From the NCBI GenBank assembly GCA_016787645.1, contig JAEUUF010000016.1:1-64000 (forward strand): DNA of 64,000 nucleotides, read 5' to 3'. The notes beneath the pieces are model-generated. The model ran no database searches and was not told the DNA's origin. It saw nothing but the letters and a program-made list of their open reading frames with translations. The number at the start of each line of letters is the position of its first letter. The stretch's first letter is position 1. The stretch comes from Cyclobacteriaceae bacterium. GTDB taxonomy: Bacteria > Bacteroidota > Bacteroidia > Cytophagales > Cyclobacteriaceae. Positions 1 through 9,208 of this stretch are shown in pieces. The position numbers and the translations under genes were made by a program.

Positions 1-2202
1 ATTGACCGGATAGTGGCCGATCCAGGCGATCGATTCAGGATTGCACAGTCCGTGGCCAGATCGCTGAAGGAAGGCAAAGGCGTGATGATGCTCATGGAGG
101 AAAATGGCACTATCCATCATTTCTCCAAGTACTTGATGGATCCGGAAACCGGGCTTTCTTATGATGAACCAGCACCGAACCTGTTCTCTTTCAATAGCCC
201 ATATGGCGCTTGTCCCGCCTGCAATGGACTTGGGGTGATTGAGGAGATCACTGAGGACTCAGTGATTCCCGACAAGAAGCTTAGCATTCTGCGCGGTGGC
301 ATCCTTCCCCTGGGGGAGTACAGAGACATCTGGATCTTCAAGAAAGTGGAAGCCATCCTGAAACGACACAAACTCTCCTTGTCAACGCCAATTAAGGATA
401 TTCCCAAAGAAGTGATCAAGACCCTCCTGTATGGCGATGACGTACCAGTGGCTGTCCCTTCGGTAAAATACCCCGGGACAGATTGGAATACCAAGTTCGA
501 GGGGATTATTAGTTTCCTCGAAAAAATGCGGGAAGACGCTTCGGAAGGAGCCAAGCGGTGGATGGAAGACTTCATGACCACCCGTGTTTGCCCGGAGTGC
601 CAGGGAGCACGCCTGAAAAAGGAGTCATTGCATTTCAAGATTGACAACAAGAATATTGCAGAGTTGTCGATGATGGATGTCCTCCAACTGAAAGCCTGGT
701 TCGACCATCTGGAGGATCGACTTTCTGACAAGCAAAAGACGATTGCCACTGAAGTACTAAAGGAAATTCGTAAGCGAATTGGGTTCCTGGTTGACGTGGG
801 GTTGGATTACCTTGATTTGAACCGGCCGTTGCGTACGCTGAGCGGGGGAGAAGCGCAACGTATCCGCCTGGCTACGCAAATTGGGACTCAATTGGTGGGC
901 GTTCTTTATATTCTGGATGAACCCAGCATCGGTTTGCATGCGCGCGACAATCTCAAGCTAATCAATGCCCTTAAGAACCTGCGTGACTTAGGAAACTCAG
1001 TGGTGGTGGTGGAGCACGATAAGGAGATGATGATGGAGTCTGATTACATCGTGGATATAGGCCCGGGCGCCGGAAGACATGGAGGCAGGGTAGTGGCAGC
1101 CGGAACACCTGCGGAATTCTTGAAAAATGATAGCCTGACGGCAGGATACCTTAACGGAATACTCAGGATTCCTTATCGAAAGGAAAAAAGAAAAGGTAAC
1201 GGTTTGGAACTGGCGCTCACCCAGGCGTCGGGCAATAACCTGAAGAAGGTAGATTTTGTCCTCCCCCTGGGTACGTTCATTTGCGTCACTGGTGTTTCGG
1301 GAAGTGGTAAATCAACCCTGGTTCACGAAACACTCTTTCCTATATTGAACCGACATGTATACCGGTCAAGAACTGAGCCCCTGCCCTACAAGAGCGTAAA
1401 AGGGCTTGAGCACATCGACAAAGTGATTGAAGTGGATCAGTCACCCATCGGTCGAACACCGCGATCGAATCCGGCGACGTACACCAGCGTGTTCACGGAT
1501 ATCCGTGACTTGTTTGCGCAAATGCCGGAAGCCAAGATTCGTGGGTATAAGCCTGGACGGTTTTCGTTCAACGTGAAAGGGGGGCGTTGTGAGACATGCG
1601 AAGGCGCCGGACTTCGGTTGATCGAGATGGAATTTCTGCCCGATGTCTATGTTCACTGCGAGACCTGCAAAGGCAAACGATATAACCGGGAGACACTTGA
1701 AGTAAGGTTTAAGGGCAAATCAATTTCGGATGTGCTGGACATGACGGTCGAAGAGGCCGTCACCTTTTTTGAGAATCAGCCGCGCATCCTTCGTAAGATT
1801 GAGACGCTCAATGAAGTGGGCTTGGGGTATATTTCATTGGGTCAACATGCCACTACCTTATCAGGTGGAGAAGCACAACGAGTAAAACTCGCGACGGAAT
1901 TGTCCAAGCGCGACACGGGAAAAACGTTGTATATACTGGATGAGCCAACTACCGGGCTTCATTTTCAGGACATTGCGCATCTGCTGGAAGTTCTTCAGAA
2001 ATTGGTGGACAAAGGAAACACTGTCCTGGTTATTGAACACAACATGGATGTGATCAAATCGGCAGATCACCTTATTGACCTGGGACCGGAAGGTGGTCAG
2101 AAAGGAGGGCGCATTGTGGCTGAAGGAACGCCCGAAGAAGTTTCAAGAAACCCGGCCAGTTTTACCGGCCGGTTTCTTAAGACTGAGTTGAAGCAAGCTT
2201 AG
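1..2202 (+). CDS. uvrA: UvrA, excinuclease ABC subunit A (5' end outside window)
   Basis: DNA-damage recognition ATPase of nucleotide excision repair; it works with UvrB and UvrC. The reading frame is open from base 1, so the true start lies upstream; about 200 N-terminal residues, including the first Walker A, are missing compared with the usual length of about 940. Visible parts in order: a CxxC zinc-binding pair near base 211 (CPACNGLG), CPECQGAR near 595, the first ABC signature LSGGEAQR near 838 with Walker B ILDEPS, the second Walker A GVSGSGKST near 1291, the UvrA zinc finger (CETCEGAG ... CETCKGKR) near 1590-1680, and the second signature LSGGEAQR near 1858 with ILDEPTTGLH. The stop codon overlaps the stop of the convergent barrel gene. 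uvrC lies in the same window at 13.9-15.7 kb but in a separate transcription unit. Identity is certain. Confidence 0.98.
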   Translation: MDRIVADPGDRFRIAQSVARSLKEGKGVMMLMEENGTIHHFSKYLMDPETGLSYDEPAPNLFSFNSPYGACPACNGLGVIEEITEDSVIPDKKLSILRGGILPLGEYRDIWIFKKVEAILKRHKLSLSTPIKDIPKEVIKTLLYGDDVPVAVPSVKYPGTDWNTKFEGIISFLEKMREDASEGAKRWMEDFMTTRVCPECQGARLKKESLHFKIDNKNIAELSMMDVLQLKAWFDHLEDRLSDKQKTIATEVLKEIRKRIGFLVDVGLDYLDLNRPLRTLSGGEAQRIRLATQIGTQLVGVLYILDEPSIGLHARDNLKLINALKNLRDLGNSVVVVEHDKEMMMESDYIVDIGPGAGRHGGRVVAAGTPAEFLKNDSLTAGYLNGILRIPYRKEKRKGNGLELALTQASGNNLKKVDFVLPLGTFICVTGVSGSGKSTLVHETLFPILNRHVYRSRTEPLPYKSVKGLEHIDKVIEVDQSPIGRTPRSNPATYTSVFTDIRDLFAQMPEAKIRGYKPGRFSFNVKGGRCETCEGAGLRLIEMEFLPDVYVHCETCKGKRYNRETLEVRFKGKSISDVLDMTVEEAVTFFENQPRILRKIETLNEVGLGYISLGQHATTLSGGEAQRVKLATELSKRDTGKTLYILDEPTTGLHFQDIAHLLEVLQKLVDKGNTVLVIEHNMDVIKSADHLIDLGPEGGQKGGRIVAEGTPEEVSRNPASFTGRFLKTELKQA

Positions 2203-2768
2203 AATTTGTAGCCTAACGAAATCTGGATCACCGAATTGGTAAGGGTTCCAGAAAGACCAACCGCAGCTTTATAGGCGGCATCAGAAATCACGTCGTTCAT
2301 TCCGATGTTGTAGCGAGCATTGAGCAGAAATTTGTCCCATTGGCCCCCGGCTCCTATTCCAATAGAGATGTCAGTTGAGGTCATGTATTGTTTGATATCG
2401 GTATTGCCACCCGTATCCTCCAGGTTTGCCGACATCAGAAAACCAACCTGTGGCCCCGCCTGCATGAAGAAGTTTTCGTTGAAATAATAGTTAAACATCA
2501 AGGGGACATTGATATAACTAAGGTTGACTTTAGCCGAGCTCCCTTTTATACCGCATCCTTGAGATGAATAGACAACTTCCGGCATGATTCCGAATTTGTC
2601 CGTTGGTTTGAACAGCGCCCAAAGCCCTCCATGAAAGACGATTTTGGATGTAGCATCCGTACTGCCTGAAATCGAGGCCATATTAATACCTAACTTACCG
2701 CCAAAGGACTGGGCTTGCGCCATCGTGCAGAAGGCAAGAAGTCCTACCAGAATTAATACCTTTTTCAT
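2199..2768 (-). CDS. Small outer-membrane beta-barrel protein (PorT-like family)
   Basis: A 189-residue protein with a clear Sec signal peptide (MKKVLILVGLLAFCTMAQAQ). It is followed by alternating strands typical of the Bacteroidetes OMP_b-brl_2 group, ending in GYKF with a C-terminal aromatic residue as expected for barrel insertion. Phrases such as FGGKLGINMA, MPEVVYSSQG and FMQAGPQVGFLMSA are typical of this family. The specific function is unknown. It is transcribed divergently from the LytS-like kinase and convergently with uvrA, sharing four bases at the stops. The 86-base divergent gap holds a 12-base palindrome. Confidence 0.8.
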   Translation of the reverse strand: MKKVLILVGLLAFCTMAQAQSFGGKLGINMASISGSTDATSKIVFHGGLWALFKPTDKFGIMPEVVYSSQGCGIKGSSAKVNLSYINVPLMFNYYFNENFFMQAGPQVGFLMSANLEDTGGNTDIKQYMTSTDISIGIGAGGQWDKFLLNARYNIGMNDVISDAAYKAAVGLSGTLTNSVIQISLGYKF

Positions 2769-2796
2769 GGCTTATTAGTTATTTGGTTGATGAGAG

Positions 2797-2808
2797 GAAG
2801 GTACCTTC
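2797..2808. promoter_or_regulatory. 12-base perfect palindrome in a divergent promoter region
   Basis: GAAGGTACCTTC is self-complementary and sits midway between the divergent barrel gene (start 2768) and the sensor kinase gene (start 2855). The position suits an operator, but only the symmetry is seen; there is no second copy and no known binding protein. Confidence 0.25.
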
Positions 2809-2854
2809 TGGGTAACAGATTTTCAATGATCTACGTCAGTTCCGGAGATAGCCC

Positions 2855-3895
2855 ATGGTGAACAAAAACAGACTATACTGGACGTTGCAAATTGGAGGTT
2901 GGTCCCTTTATGCACTGATTCAAATTCTTGGCAGTGCAGTTGTAGCCGACAACCCGGGTGTGAGCGCCCAACGAATTATTTTCCTAACATATGAGGCCGT
3001 ATTTGGCTTACTGCTCACGCATGGTTTCCGGATTTTAATTATCCGGTGGAAGTGGCTTCAGGCCGGCATGGCAGTCTTAATTCCCCGAGTGATTGGGAGT
3101 GTTTTTGTGCTGGGGCTCATCATGTATTTCCTTCGCATGCCGATATCCTTGCCCCTGGGACTTTACAGCAGCAGCGTGGCTTTCGACCTCGGCAACATCC
3201 TTGGCCTGACCACTGTTTATGCAGTGATCTTTTTTCTCTGGTCGGTACTTTATTTCATTTATAACTATTTCGAGCGCTATAATACCTCCCTGAAACTGGA
3301 GGCCTCCATCCGGGAGATCGAATTGAACAATCTAAAATCTCAACTGAACCCGCACTTCATCTTTAATGCCCTCAATAGCATCCGAGCCCTCGTAGACGAG
3401 AACCCCGGCAAATCCAAGGAAGCGATCAATCAGTTGGCCAGTATCCTCCGCAATTCGCTGACCACGGGAAAGCGAGGGCTGACAAAATTTGAAGATGAGT
3501 TGAAAATCGTCAAGGACTATCTTGGTTTGGAGAGCATTCGTTTTGAAGAGCGTTTACGGACGCAATTTGACATTGACCCCGAGTCAAGGGATTTCCTGGT
3601 CCCCCCCCTGATGATTCAAACCCTGGTAGAAAATGGGATCAAACATGGCATTGCCAAACTCACTGCGGGCGGCGTTATTCAAATGAAAGCCATGGTGCAC
3701 AATGATCGCCTGATCATACAAATCAGGAACAGCGGACATTTCGTAAATGGCACGATCACGTCTTCGGAAGGTCTGGGCCTGGAGAATACCCGGCAGCGAC
3801 TCAAACTTATTTACGGCAATGATGCGTCGTTTCGAATTCTTCCTGAAAGCGATACTTTTGTGCTTACTGAAGTTGAAATTCCGCACTTGCGCTGA
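2855..3895 (+). CDS. LytS/YehU-type membrane sensor histidine kinase
   Basis: A 346-residue sensor kinase of the His_kinase (PF06580) class. Hydrophobic segments near residues 10-30, 40-62, 70-95 and 113-138 form a membrane anchor without an obvious extracellular domain. A short coiled linker leads to the phospho-acceptor motif QLNPHFIFNALNSIR, with His167. The ATPase N-box is LVENGIKHG (Asn260) and the G-box is GLGLENTRQRL near 306-316. The LytTR regulator starts 15 bases downstream, so the two form a two-component pair. The signal is unknown. No TAnnTTTG box is visible just upstream. Confidence 0.93.
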   Translation: MVNKNRLYWTLQIGGWSLYALIQILGSAVVADNPGVSAQRIIFLTYEAVFGLLLTHGFRILIIRWKWLQAGMAVLIPRVIGSVFVLGLIMYFLRMPISLPLGLYSSSVAFDLGNILGLTTVYAVIFFLWSVLYFIYNYFERYNTSLKLEASIREIELNNLKSQLNPHFIFNALNSIRALVDENPGKSKEAINQLASILRNSLTTGKRGLTKFEDELKIVKDYLGLESIRFEERLRTQFDIDPESRDFLVPPLMIQTLVENGIKHGIAKLTAGGVIQMKAMVHNDRLIIQIRNSGHFVNGTITSSEGLGLENTRQRLKLIYGNDASFRILPESDTFVLTEVEIPHLR

Positions 3896-3910
3896 CCGAT
3901 AAACCCACTT

Positions 3911-4627
3911 ATGAAAGCACTTATCATTGATGACGAAAGGCTTGCCCGAAAGGAACTTATTAAGCTTCTGGAGGAGCACCCTTCCATTGAGATTGCCGGA
4001 GAAGCACAAAACGCGGATGAGGCGGAACAACTCATCAACGAGCTCAACCCCGATGTTCTTTTTCTGGATATCCAGATGCCGGGCCGCACGGGATTTCAGC
4101 TGCTGGAATCATTGGATACTGTGCCTCTGGTAGTTTTCACCACCGCCTACGATGAATTCGCGCTCAAGGCTTTTGAAATCAATGCGCTGGATTACCTGCT
4201 GAAGCCCATTACCGCTGAGCGCCTCGCGGAGGCTGTACACAAGATTCAGGAAAAAGAACGAGTCCGGTCTGGCCGCGGCCGTGATCAAAAGCTGGGATTG
4301 GAAGACCAGGTGTTTGTTAAAGATGGTGAGCGTTGCTGGTTTGTTAGCCTTGCCAACATCCGACTTTTTGAATCAGATGGTAATTATATCAAAGTGTATT
4401 TTGATACTAATCGACCGATGATCCATAAGTCACTCAATGCCCTTGATGAGAAACTGGATGAACGTTCATTTTTCCGCGCCAGCCGCAAACATATCATCAA
4501 CCTCAGCTGGGTGGAAGGCATAGAGCCCTGGTTCAATGGTGGATTGATGGTAAAATTGCGGGGGGGAGACAAGGTAGAAGTGAGTCGCCGACAGGCAGCC
4601 AAATTCAAGGACATGATGAGTCTTTGA
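3911..4627 (+). CDS. LytTR-family response regulator
   Basis: A 238-residue response regulator cognate to the kinase just upstream. The receiver domain occupies residues 1-120, with the acidic pair Asp7/Asp8, phospho-acceptor Asp53 (FLDIQMPG), a switch Thr in FTTAYDEF and the conserved Lys98 in LLKPI. The C-terminal LytTR DNA-binding domain spans about 140-236 (FVKDGERCWFV, FRASRKHIINL, VSRRQAAKFK). LytTR proteins usually bind short direct repeats, and I found no convincing pair next to these genes. It is convergent with the next gene, with five bases between the stops. Confidence 0.95.
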   Translation: MKALIIDDERLARKELIKLLEEHPSIEIAGEAQNADEAEQLINELNPDVLFLDIQMPGRTGFQLLESLDTVPLVVFTTAYDEFALKAFEINALDYLLKPITAERLAEAVHKIQEKERVRSGRGRDQKLGLEDQVFVKDGERCWFVSLANIRLFESDGNYIKVYFDTNRPMIHKSLNALDEKLDERSFFRASRKHIINLSWVEGIEPWFNGGLMVKLRGGDKVEVSRRQAAKFKDMMSL

Positions 4628-4632
4628 CAAGG

Positions 4633-4998
4633 CTATTTTAGCACCAGGTCCACCAGTTCTTTTTCGACGTTCCAGTCACGCGCCAGGCGAATCATGGCAG
4701 TGGCTTCCATTTCCGTCACGTAGCCCTTGAGGTTATTGGATTCCCACACCATGTTAATCAGTTCAATGCGCTTGTTCCGGGGGTAATCACCAATGATATC
4801 GTTTAGGAAAGCACGCGCCCGGTCAAAAGCAGTCACCTGGTCCTTGTCGATGAATTCCATAGCCCATTTGAACTCCTCGCTGGCTTCGAGTCGTTTGGTA
4901 GCCGCTTCAAGATCAAGCTTCTCCTGTTCATCCAACCCGTGGTAATGGAAGATCACAGCTTTCAACAAGAGGTACACCCTTTTTTCCTCAGAAGTCAT
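4633..4998 (-). CDS. Conserved hypothetical protein, 121 residues
   Basis: A soluble, helical, charged protein without a signal peptide or membrane segment. Its run of amphipathic helices and acidic residues (EEKLDLEAATKRLEASEEF, FDRARAFLNDIIGDY) resembles TerB-like or other small helical bundle proteins, but I cannot assign a family with confidence. The start ATG at 4998 is supported by a TAACTTG element 34 bases upstream (5033-5039). It is a single-gene unit between the LytTR regulator and hemW. Confidence 0.6.
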   Translation of the reverse strand: MTSEEKRVYLLLKAVIFHYHGLDEQEKLDLEAATKRLEASEEFKWAMEFIDKDQVTAFDRARAFLNDIIGDYPRNKRIELINMVWESNNLKGYVTEMEATAMIRLARDWNVEKELVDLVLK

Positions 4999-5064
4999 TT
5001 GCTTAAAGGTCGTAATTTTTTTGAGCTGCCCACAAGTTATCGTAGTTCAGATTCCTTGCGCCGC

Positions 5065-6186
5065 TCAAATCATGAGTTCTTCGGTGATCTGATCCGCCAG
5101 TAGTTTCCCTTTTCGGGTAAGTTGCAGGATGTTATTCGTAATGGTGATCAGACCTTGGTCCTGGTAGTGCTGAAGACGGGTACCTCGCCGCACAAACAGG
5201 TTGTCCGAGAATTCCTTTTGTAACTCCAACAGGTTACACCCCCATTGGGTCCTCAGTCGGGTAAGTAGGTATTCATTTATTTTGTTTTCGCGCGTTAGCA
5301 ATTCTTCTTCAGCCGGTAGACGCCCCTCCGAGATGGCCTTTACATACAACGCATTGTTGCGCACATTCAGGTACCGGCGGGCGCCATCATAAGAGTGGGC
5401 GCCGGGCCCAATGCCCAGATAATGCGCTTGCATCCAGTAGCTGCTGTTGTGACGCGAGTGATATCCGGGAAGTGAAAAGTTGGAAATCTCATATTGTTCG
5501 TAACCGGCATCAACAAGAATGTCCTGCAGGGATTCAAACTGCGAAGCCGCATCCTCCTCACTAACCTGTACAAGCCGATTCTTCTTTTTCCACTGACCAA
5601 ATACTGTTCGGTCCTCTATGGTTAAACCGTAAGCAGAGAGGTGAGCGGGTCCGAAGTTGAGTGCTTGGCGGAGTGTTTGCTTCCAACTGGCAAGCGTCAT
5701 CCCGGGAATGGCATAAATGAGATCAAGACTAAGATTGTGGAAGCCGGCCTTAGCGCTTTCCTCCAGGCACCGGCGTGCAGCAACTGAATCGTGCGCCCGG
5801 TGAAGATATTTTAGGATGGCATCATCAAAAGACTGAATGCCGATGCTGAGCCGATTCACACCGGATTGCCTCAACGCCCGCAACTTCTCTGGAGAAAGAT
5901 CATCCGGATTGGCTTCCAGGGTAATTTCCGCGTCAGGATGAATCGGGTAGAGGTCACGGATTCGTTCAAGAAGCGATGCAAGGTGAACATCTGACAAAAG
6001 GGAGGGCGTTCCTCCTCCGAAGTAGACGGTTTTTAAGGGACCCGCAATGAAGCCTTTCCGCAATTCCAGCTCCCGGAGCATAGCCTGGATCATTTCTTCC
6101 GTGTGGCGGGTATCTGTAGAAAAGTGAAAATCACAGTAATAACAGGCTTGTTTGCAGAAAGGAACATGAAGATAAATGCCAGCCAT
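5065..6186 (-). CDS. hemW: HemW-like radical SAM protein (coproporphyrinogen III oxidase-like)
   Basis: A 373-residue radical SAM protein. The cluster-binding motif CKQACYYC gives Cys11, Cys15 and Cys18, and the extra FHFS after the third Cys is typical of HemW/HemN. The motifs VYFGGGTPS (SAM binding) and ITLEANPDDL follow, and the C-terminal HemN domain (LLTRLRTQWGCNL) is present. HemW proteins are thought to be haem chaperones rather than true coproporphyrinogen dehydrogenases; the one-residue arm features that separate HemN from HemW were not examined in detail. The gene is divergent from DUF4271, and a HemD-like gene lies two genes away. Confidence 0.9.
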   Translation of the reverse strand: MAGIYLHVPFCKQACYYCDFHFSTDTRHTEEMIQAMLRELELRKGFIAGPLKTVYFGGGTPSLLSDVHLASLLERIRDLYPIHPDAEITLEANPDDLSPEKLRALRQSGVNRLSIGIQSFDDAILKYLHRAHDSVAARRCLEESAKAGFHNLSLDLIYAIPGMTLASWKQTLRQALNFGPAHLSAYGLTIEDRTVFGQWKKKNRLVQVSEEDAASQFESLQDILVDAGYEQYEISNFSLPGYHSRHNSSYWMQAHYLGIGPGAHSYDGARRYLNVRNNALYVKAISEGRLPAEEELLTRENKINEYLLTRLRTQWGCNLLELQKEFSDNLFVRRGTRLQHYQDQGLITITNNILQLTRKGKLLADQITEELMI

Positions 6187-6230
6187 TCCGTGAAATTGCG
6201 AATTGTTTCCTGAATCGGGCAGGATTGGAA

Positions 6231-6238
6231 TATTTTTG
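6231..6238 (+). promoter_or_regulatory. Bacteroidetes -7 box (TATTTTTG) for the DUF4271 gene
   Basis: It matches TAnnTTTG exactly and ends only four bases before the ATG at 6243, so the transcript probably begins at or next to the start codon. No clear -33 TTTG was found. Confidence 0.6.
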
Positions 6239-6242
6239 CCTC

Positions 6243-7325
6243 ATGATCCTCCTGTTGTTACTGCTGATCGCGCCGTGGGCCTGGGCTGCGCCAATGCCGG
6301 TTAAGGATCTTCGACCGTTGTGGACCCTCGTTGATCAGGAGAGTTACCGGCCGGCCACCTCCGAGCAGCTCTCGCACGCAACAACAGTTTACTTTCAACT
6401 GGATGCCCGAAAGCACGGTGGCCAACACTTGCTGTTGCGCACACCCGGCGGAGGCTATTTGTTTATCAATGGGAAACTGGCCTTTACCTTGCGTGATTCC
6501 ACCCTGATCGCCATGGATGATCTCAAGGCCGAATTTGGTGAATCTCTCGTGGCCGCCATCCATTCGCCAGGGGGAGTGCGTGAAGCGACTTCAGAACTGG
6601 TAGTGCTTACCCAGGACACAAACCGGCCGGCACCGGTAATGTCTCTTAGGCCCCCCACCTTCTTTCTGGATTTTGGAATCATCGCCTCGTTGATTCTGGT
6701 CCTCTTCTTCTTGGTGTTATTCCGGAATAACCCACAATTGACCCTGGATTACTTTTCGTTTTCCAAGGTCTTTTCCTCGACGGAGCGAAATGAGACCCAG
6801 CTTGCATCCAGGATAACTTCCAGCGAAAACCTTTTGTTCTACCTCTTCTGTGCCCTGCTCACCGGTTTTCTCTTGTCCGCTATCCTCTATTCATCCGGGC
6901 CGTTCTTTATGGCATCCCGGCCAATGCAATTCTCTTCGCTGAAGTCTACACTCTGGATTTGGACGCGGCTCTCCTTTTTTATCCTGTTACTGCTGGCTGG
7001 TAAACTGGTCATTGTTCTCATTTTCTCTACCCTATTTGATTTTCGGGACACCATCAGTTTCCAGTTTTTCAATTTTCTCCGCTTCATATTATTCACGGCA
7101 GTGGTGTTAACGGTCATCAGTCTGTTGTTTTTCATTTTCAAGATAGATGCCGAGGTTTGGTTTGAGCGCCTGATTGGATTGGCGCTGGTACTACTTACAA
7201 TGGGCTCGATGGTGGTGTTTGTAAAACTATTGGGTCGACTGCGTTTCTCCTTGTTTCATTTATTTTCCTACCTTTGCATTTCGGAATTTATTCCGTTGGT
7301 GATCCTATTCAAGATATTCTTCTGA
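6243..7325 (+). CDS. DUF4271 membrane protein
   Basis: A 360-residue protein with a signal sequence (MILLLLLLIAPWAWA). It has an extracytoplasmic N-terminal half of about 120 residues, and then about six hydrophobic helices from the FFLDFGIIASLILVLFFLVLF region to the C-terminus. The C-terminal part matches the DUF4271 pattern as I remember it. I chose ATG 6243 over an upstream TTG at 6225 because the promoter box at 6231-6238 lies between them. It is followed by a HemD-like gene and porP/sprF, and I recall this order from other Bacteroidetes near type IX secretion genes. The function is unknown; a role in envelope or gliding biology is inferred from context only. Confidence 0.8.
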   Translation: MILLLLLLIAPWAWAAPMPVKDLRPLWTLVDQESYRPATSEQLSHATTVYFQLDARKHGGQHLLLRTPGGGYLFINGKLAFTLRDSTLIAMDDLKAEFGESLVAAIHSPGGVREATSELVVLTQDTNRPAPVMSLRPPTFFLDFGIIASLILVLFFLVLFRNNPQLTLDYFSFSKVFSSTERNETQLASRITSSENLLFYLFCALLTGFLLSAILYSSGPFFMASRPMQFSSLKSTLWIWTRLSFFILLLLAGKLVIVLIFSTLFDFRDTISFQFFNFLRFILFTAVVLTVISLLFFIFKIDAEVWFERLIGLALVLLTMGSMVVFVKLLGRLRFSLFHLFSYLCISEFIPLVILFKIFF

Positions 7326-7349
7326 ACTGAGAACCCGAAGCGTGCTGAT

Positions 7350-8129
7350 ATGAATGATACCCTTGTTCTTGACAGGATGCGCAAAGTGAAAAGCATCCTG
7401 GTCACACAGGAAGCGCCCTCCGACCCCGCCTCACCCTATTACAAGATTGCTGAAAAGTATTCGGTGAAGGTTGATTTTAGACCTTTCATCCAGGTGGAGC
7501 CGGTTGCGGTTAAGGAGTTCCGCAAACAAAAGGTGGAAATTCTGAATTACACAGCAATTATCTTTACCAGTCGCAATGCAGTGGATCATTTCTTCACGCT
7601 GTGCCGTGAATTGAAAATTGAGATGCCTCCTGAAATGAAGTATTTCTGCATTTCGGAGCAGACGTCAAATTACCTCCAGAAATACATCGTGATCCGGAAG
7701 CGTAAAATCTTCACCGGACTTAAGGATACCCAGGATCTTCTTGAGATCATCAAAAAGCATAAAAACGAAAAATTTCTTTTCCCATGTTCTGACATTCGCA
7801 AGAATGATATACCTGATTTTCTGAGGGAAAATAACTTTCATTTTTGCGAGGCGATCACTCATCATACCGTGGCGGCTAACCTGTCTGATTTGAAGGAAGT
7901 GTTTTACGATATCCTCGCCTTTTTCAGTCCGTCGGGCATACATTCCTTGTATACCAACTTCCCGGACTTCAAGCAGAACAACACACGAATTGCGGCTTTT
8001 GGTCCGGCTACTGCCAAGGCTGTGCGTGATGCCGGATTGGTGCTGGATATTGAAGCTCCTCTACCCAATGCCCCCTCAATGACGGGAGCTTTGGAGCTCT
8101 ACATTAAAAAGGTCAACCCTCCGAAATAA
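7350..8129 (+). CDS. hemD: Uroporphyrinogen-III synthase family protein
   Basis: A 259-residue HemD-fold protein. HemD closes the linear tetrapyrrole to uroporphyrinogen III. Features are KSILVTQEAPS at the N-terminus, IIFTSRNAVDHFF, VVANLSDL-like central strands, AFFSPSGIHSL and IAAFGPATAKAVRDAGL near the C-terminus, which are the recurrent HemD motifs. The start could be 7350 or the internal ATG at 7377 (MRKVKSILV). The family is sequence-divergent and catalytic residues are poorly conserved, so enzymatic activity is not proven. It follows DUF4271 by 24 bases and precedes the PorP-like gene. Confidence 0.85.
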   Translation: MNDTLVLDRMRKVKSILVTQEAPSDPASPYYKIAEKYSVKVDFRPFIQVEPVAVKEFRKQKVEILNYTAIIFTSRNAVDHFFTLCRELKIEMPPEMKYFCISEQTSNYLQKYIVIRKRKIFTGLKDTQDLLEIIKKHKNEKFLFPCSDIRKNDIPDFLRENNFHFCEAITHHTVAANLSDLKEVFYDILAFFSPSGIHSLYTNFPDFKQNNTRIAAFGPATAKAVRDAGLVLDIEAPLPNAPSMTGALELYIKKVNPPK

Positions 8130-8191
8130 GGAAGTCCGCACCGTTTCGTTAATTCGTCGCTGAATCTCCCCGGGACGAATGGATATTGAAT

Positions 8192-8199
8192 TATATTTG
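8192..8199 (+). promoter_or_regulatory. -7 box (TATATTTG) for the porP/sprF-like gene
   Basis: Exact match to TAnnTTTG, 15 bases before the ATG at 8215. It lies inside the longer possible reading frame beginning at 8179, which argues for the 8215 start. Confidence 0.6.
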
Positions 8200-8214
8200 A
8201 TGCCTGTGCACGGG

Positions 8215-9159
8215 ATGGGAAAGAGACTTTTCTTTATGTTGATGCTCTTGGCATCGCAACCAAGCTGGTCCCAGCAGGATCCCCAGTTTACGCAATACAT
8301 GTTCAATAATTTCTACTTCAATCCCGCCTTTGCCGGAACGGAAGGAGTAATGAAGATCACCGCCATTCACAGGGCCCAATGGATGGGCTATTCACCAACC
8401 TATGGTGATGGTGGAGCGCCTACCACAGAGTTAATAAGCATGAACATGCCAATGCCCATGTTGAAGGGAGGAGTGGGGGGCTATTTTGTGTACGATAACC
8501 TTGGGGCAATCACCAATATGGAGCTCCAAGCTTCATACGCATATTATGTGCCGGTCCGAAATGGCCGGCTTAGTCTTGGTATTCGGGCAGGGATGATTTC
8601 TCAGGAGGTTGATTTTTCCAAATTCCGGGCTATTGATCCGAACGACCCACTTCTGGGAAGGAAGGGAAGTGAATCGCAGTTCAGGCCAGACCTTGCCTTT
8701 GGCGCCTTGTATCGTAAGGAGAAATTCTATCTGGGCGCGGGCATAAATCATTTAACACAGCCATCTTTTGATTTTGGTCTCTCCCAGCAGAACAAGCTAA
8801 AGCCACATTTGTATGTCACAGGGTCCTATTTCTATGATATGAATTTTGACCTTCGCTTCCAGTTTGTTGGGTTCGTAAAAAGCGACCTGGTCAAAACCTC
8901 TTTCGACCTGGGTGTGCTGGCCTACTTGCGAAATACCATGTGGGGCGGCCTTTCTTTCCGGCAGTCCGATGCGATAAGCCTGCTGCTGGGGTATAGCTTC
9001 CTGGAAGACAAGTCGTTAAGCCTTGGTTATTCGCTGGACTACGTGGTCAATGACCAGGAGGCCAAGGAGGCGACCTCTCATGAATTCATGCTATCCTACA
9101 CCATACCTGTCTCAACGAGCAGGAAAAAGGTCATCCGGACGCCACGTTTTCGTTACTAA
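8215..9159 (+). CDS. PorP/SprF family type IX secretion outer-membrane protein
   Basis: A 314-residue outer-membrane protein. A signal peptide (MGKRLFFMLMLLASQPSWSQ) is followed directly by the family hallmark QDPQFTQYMFNNFYFNPAFAGTEG, then beta-strand-rich sequence with many aromatic and Gly positions, ending FRY. PorP/SprF proteins are outer-membrane partners of type IX secretion; some work with SprB-like adhesins. A position directly before gldKLMN matches the porPKLMN order known from Porphyromonas. Many PorP paralogues exist in Cytophagales, so orthology to PorP rather than to another SprF-like copy rests on synteny. Confidence 0.92.
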   Translation: MGKRLFFMLMLLASQPSWSQQDPQFTQYMFNNFYFNPAFAGTEGVMKITAIHRAQWMGYSPTYGDGGAPTTELISMNMPMPMLKGGVGGYFVYDNLGAITNMELQASYAYYVPVRNGRLSLGIRAGMISQEVDFSKFRAIDPNDPLLGRKGSESQFRPDLAFGALYRKEKFYLGAGINHLTQPSFDFGLSQQNKLKPHLYVTGSYFYDMNFDLRFQFVGFVKSDLVKTSFDLGVLAYLRNTMWGGLSFRQSDAISLLLGYSFLEDKSLSLGYSLDYVVNDQEAKEATSHEFMLSYTIPVSTSRKKVIRTPRFRY

Positions 9160-9208
9160 ATCTCAACTTTTTTGGGTTTTTTGAAGATTTTGATGAATTT
9201 CGGAACTC

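Noticed and set aside
13-15. GTG as a start codon for uvrA
   Set aside because: The frame is open to base 1 and the protein lacks about 200 N-terminal residues of UvrA, so the gene continues upstream of the window.
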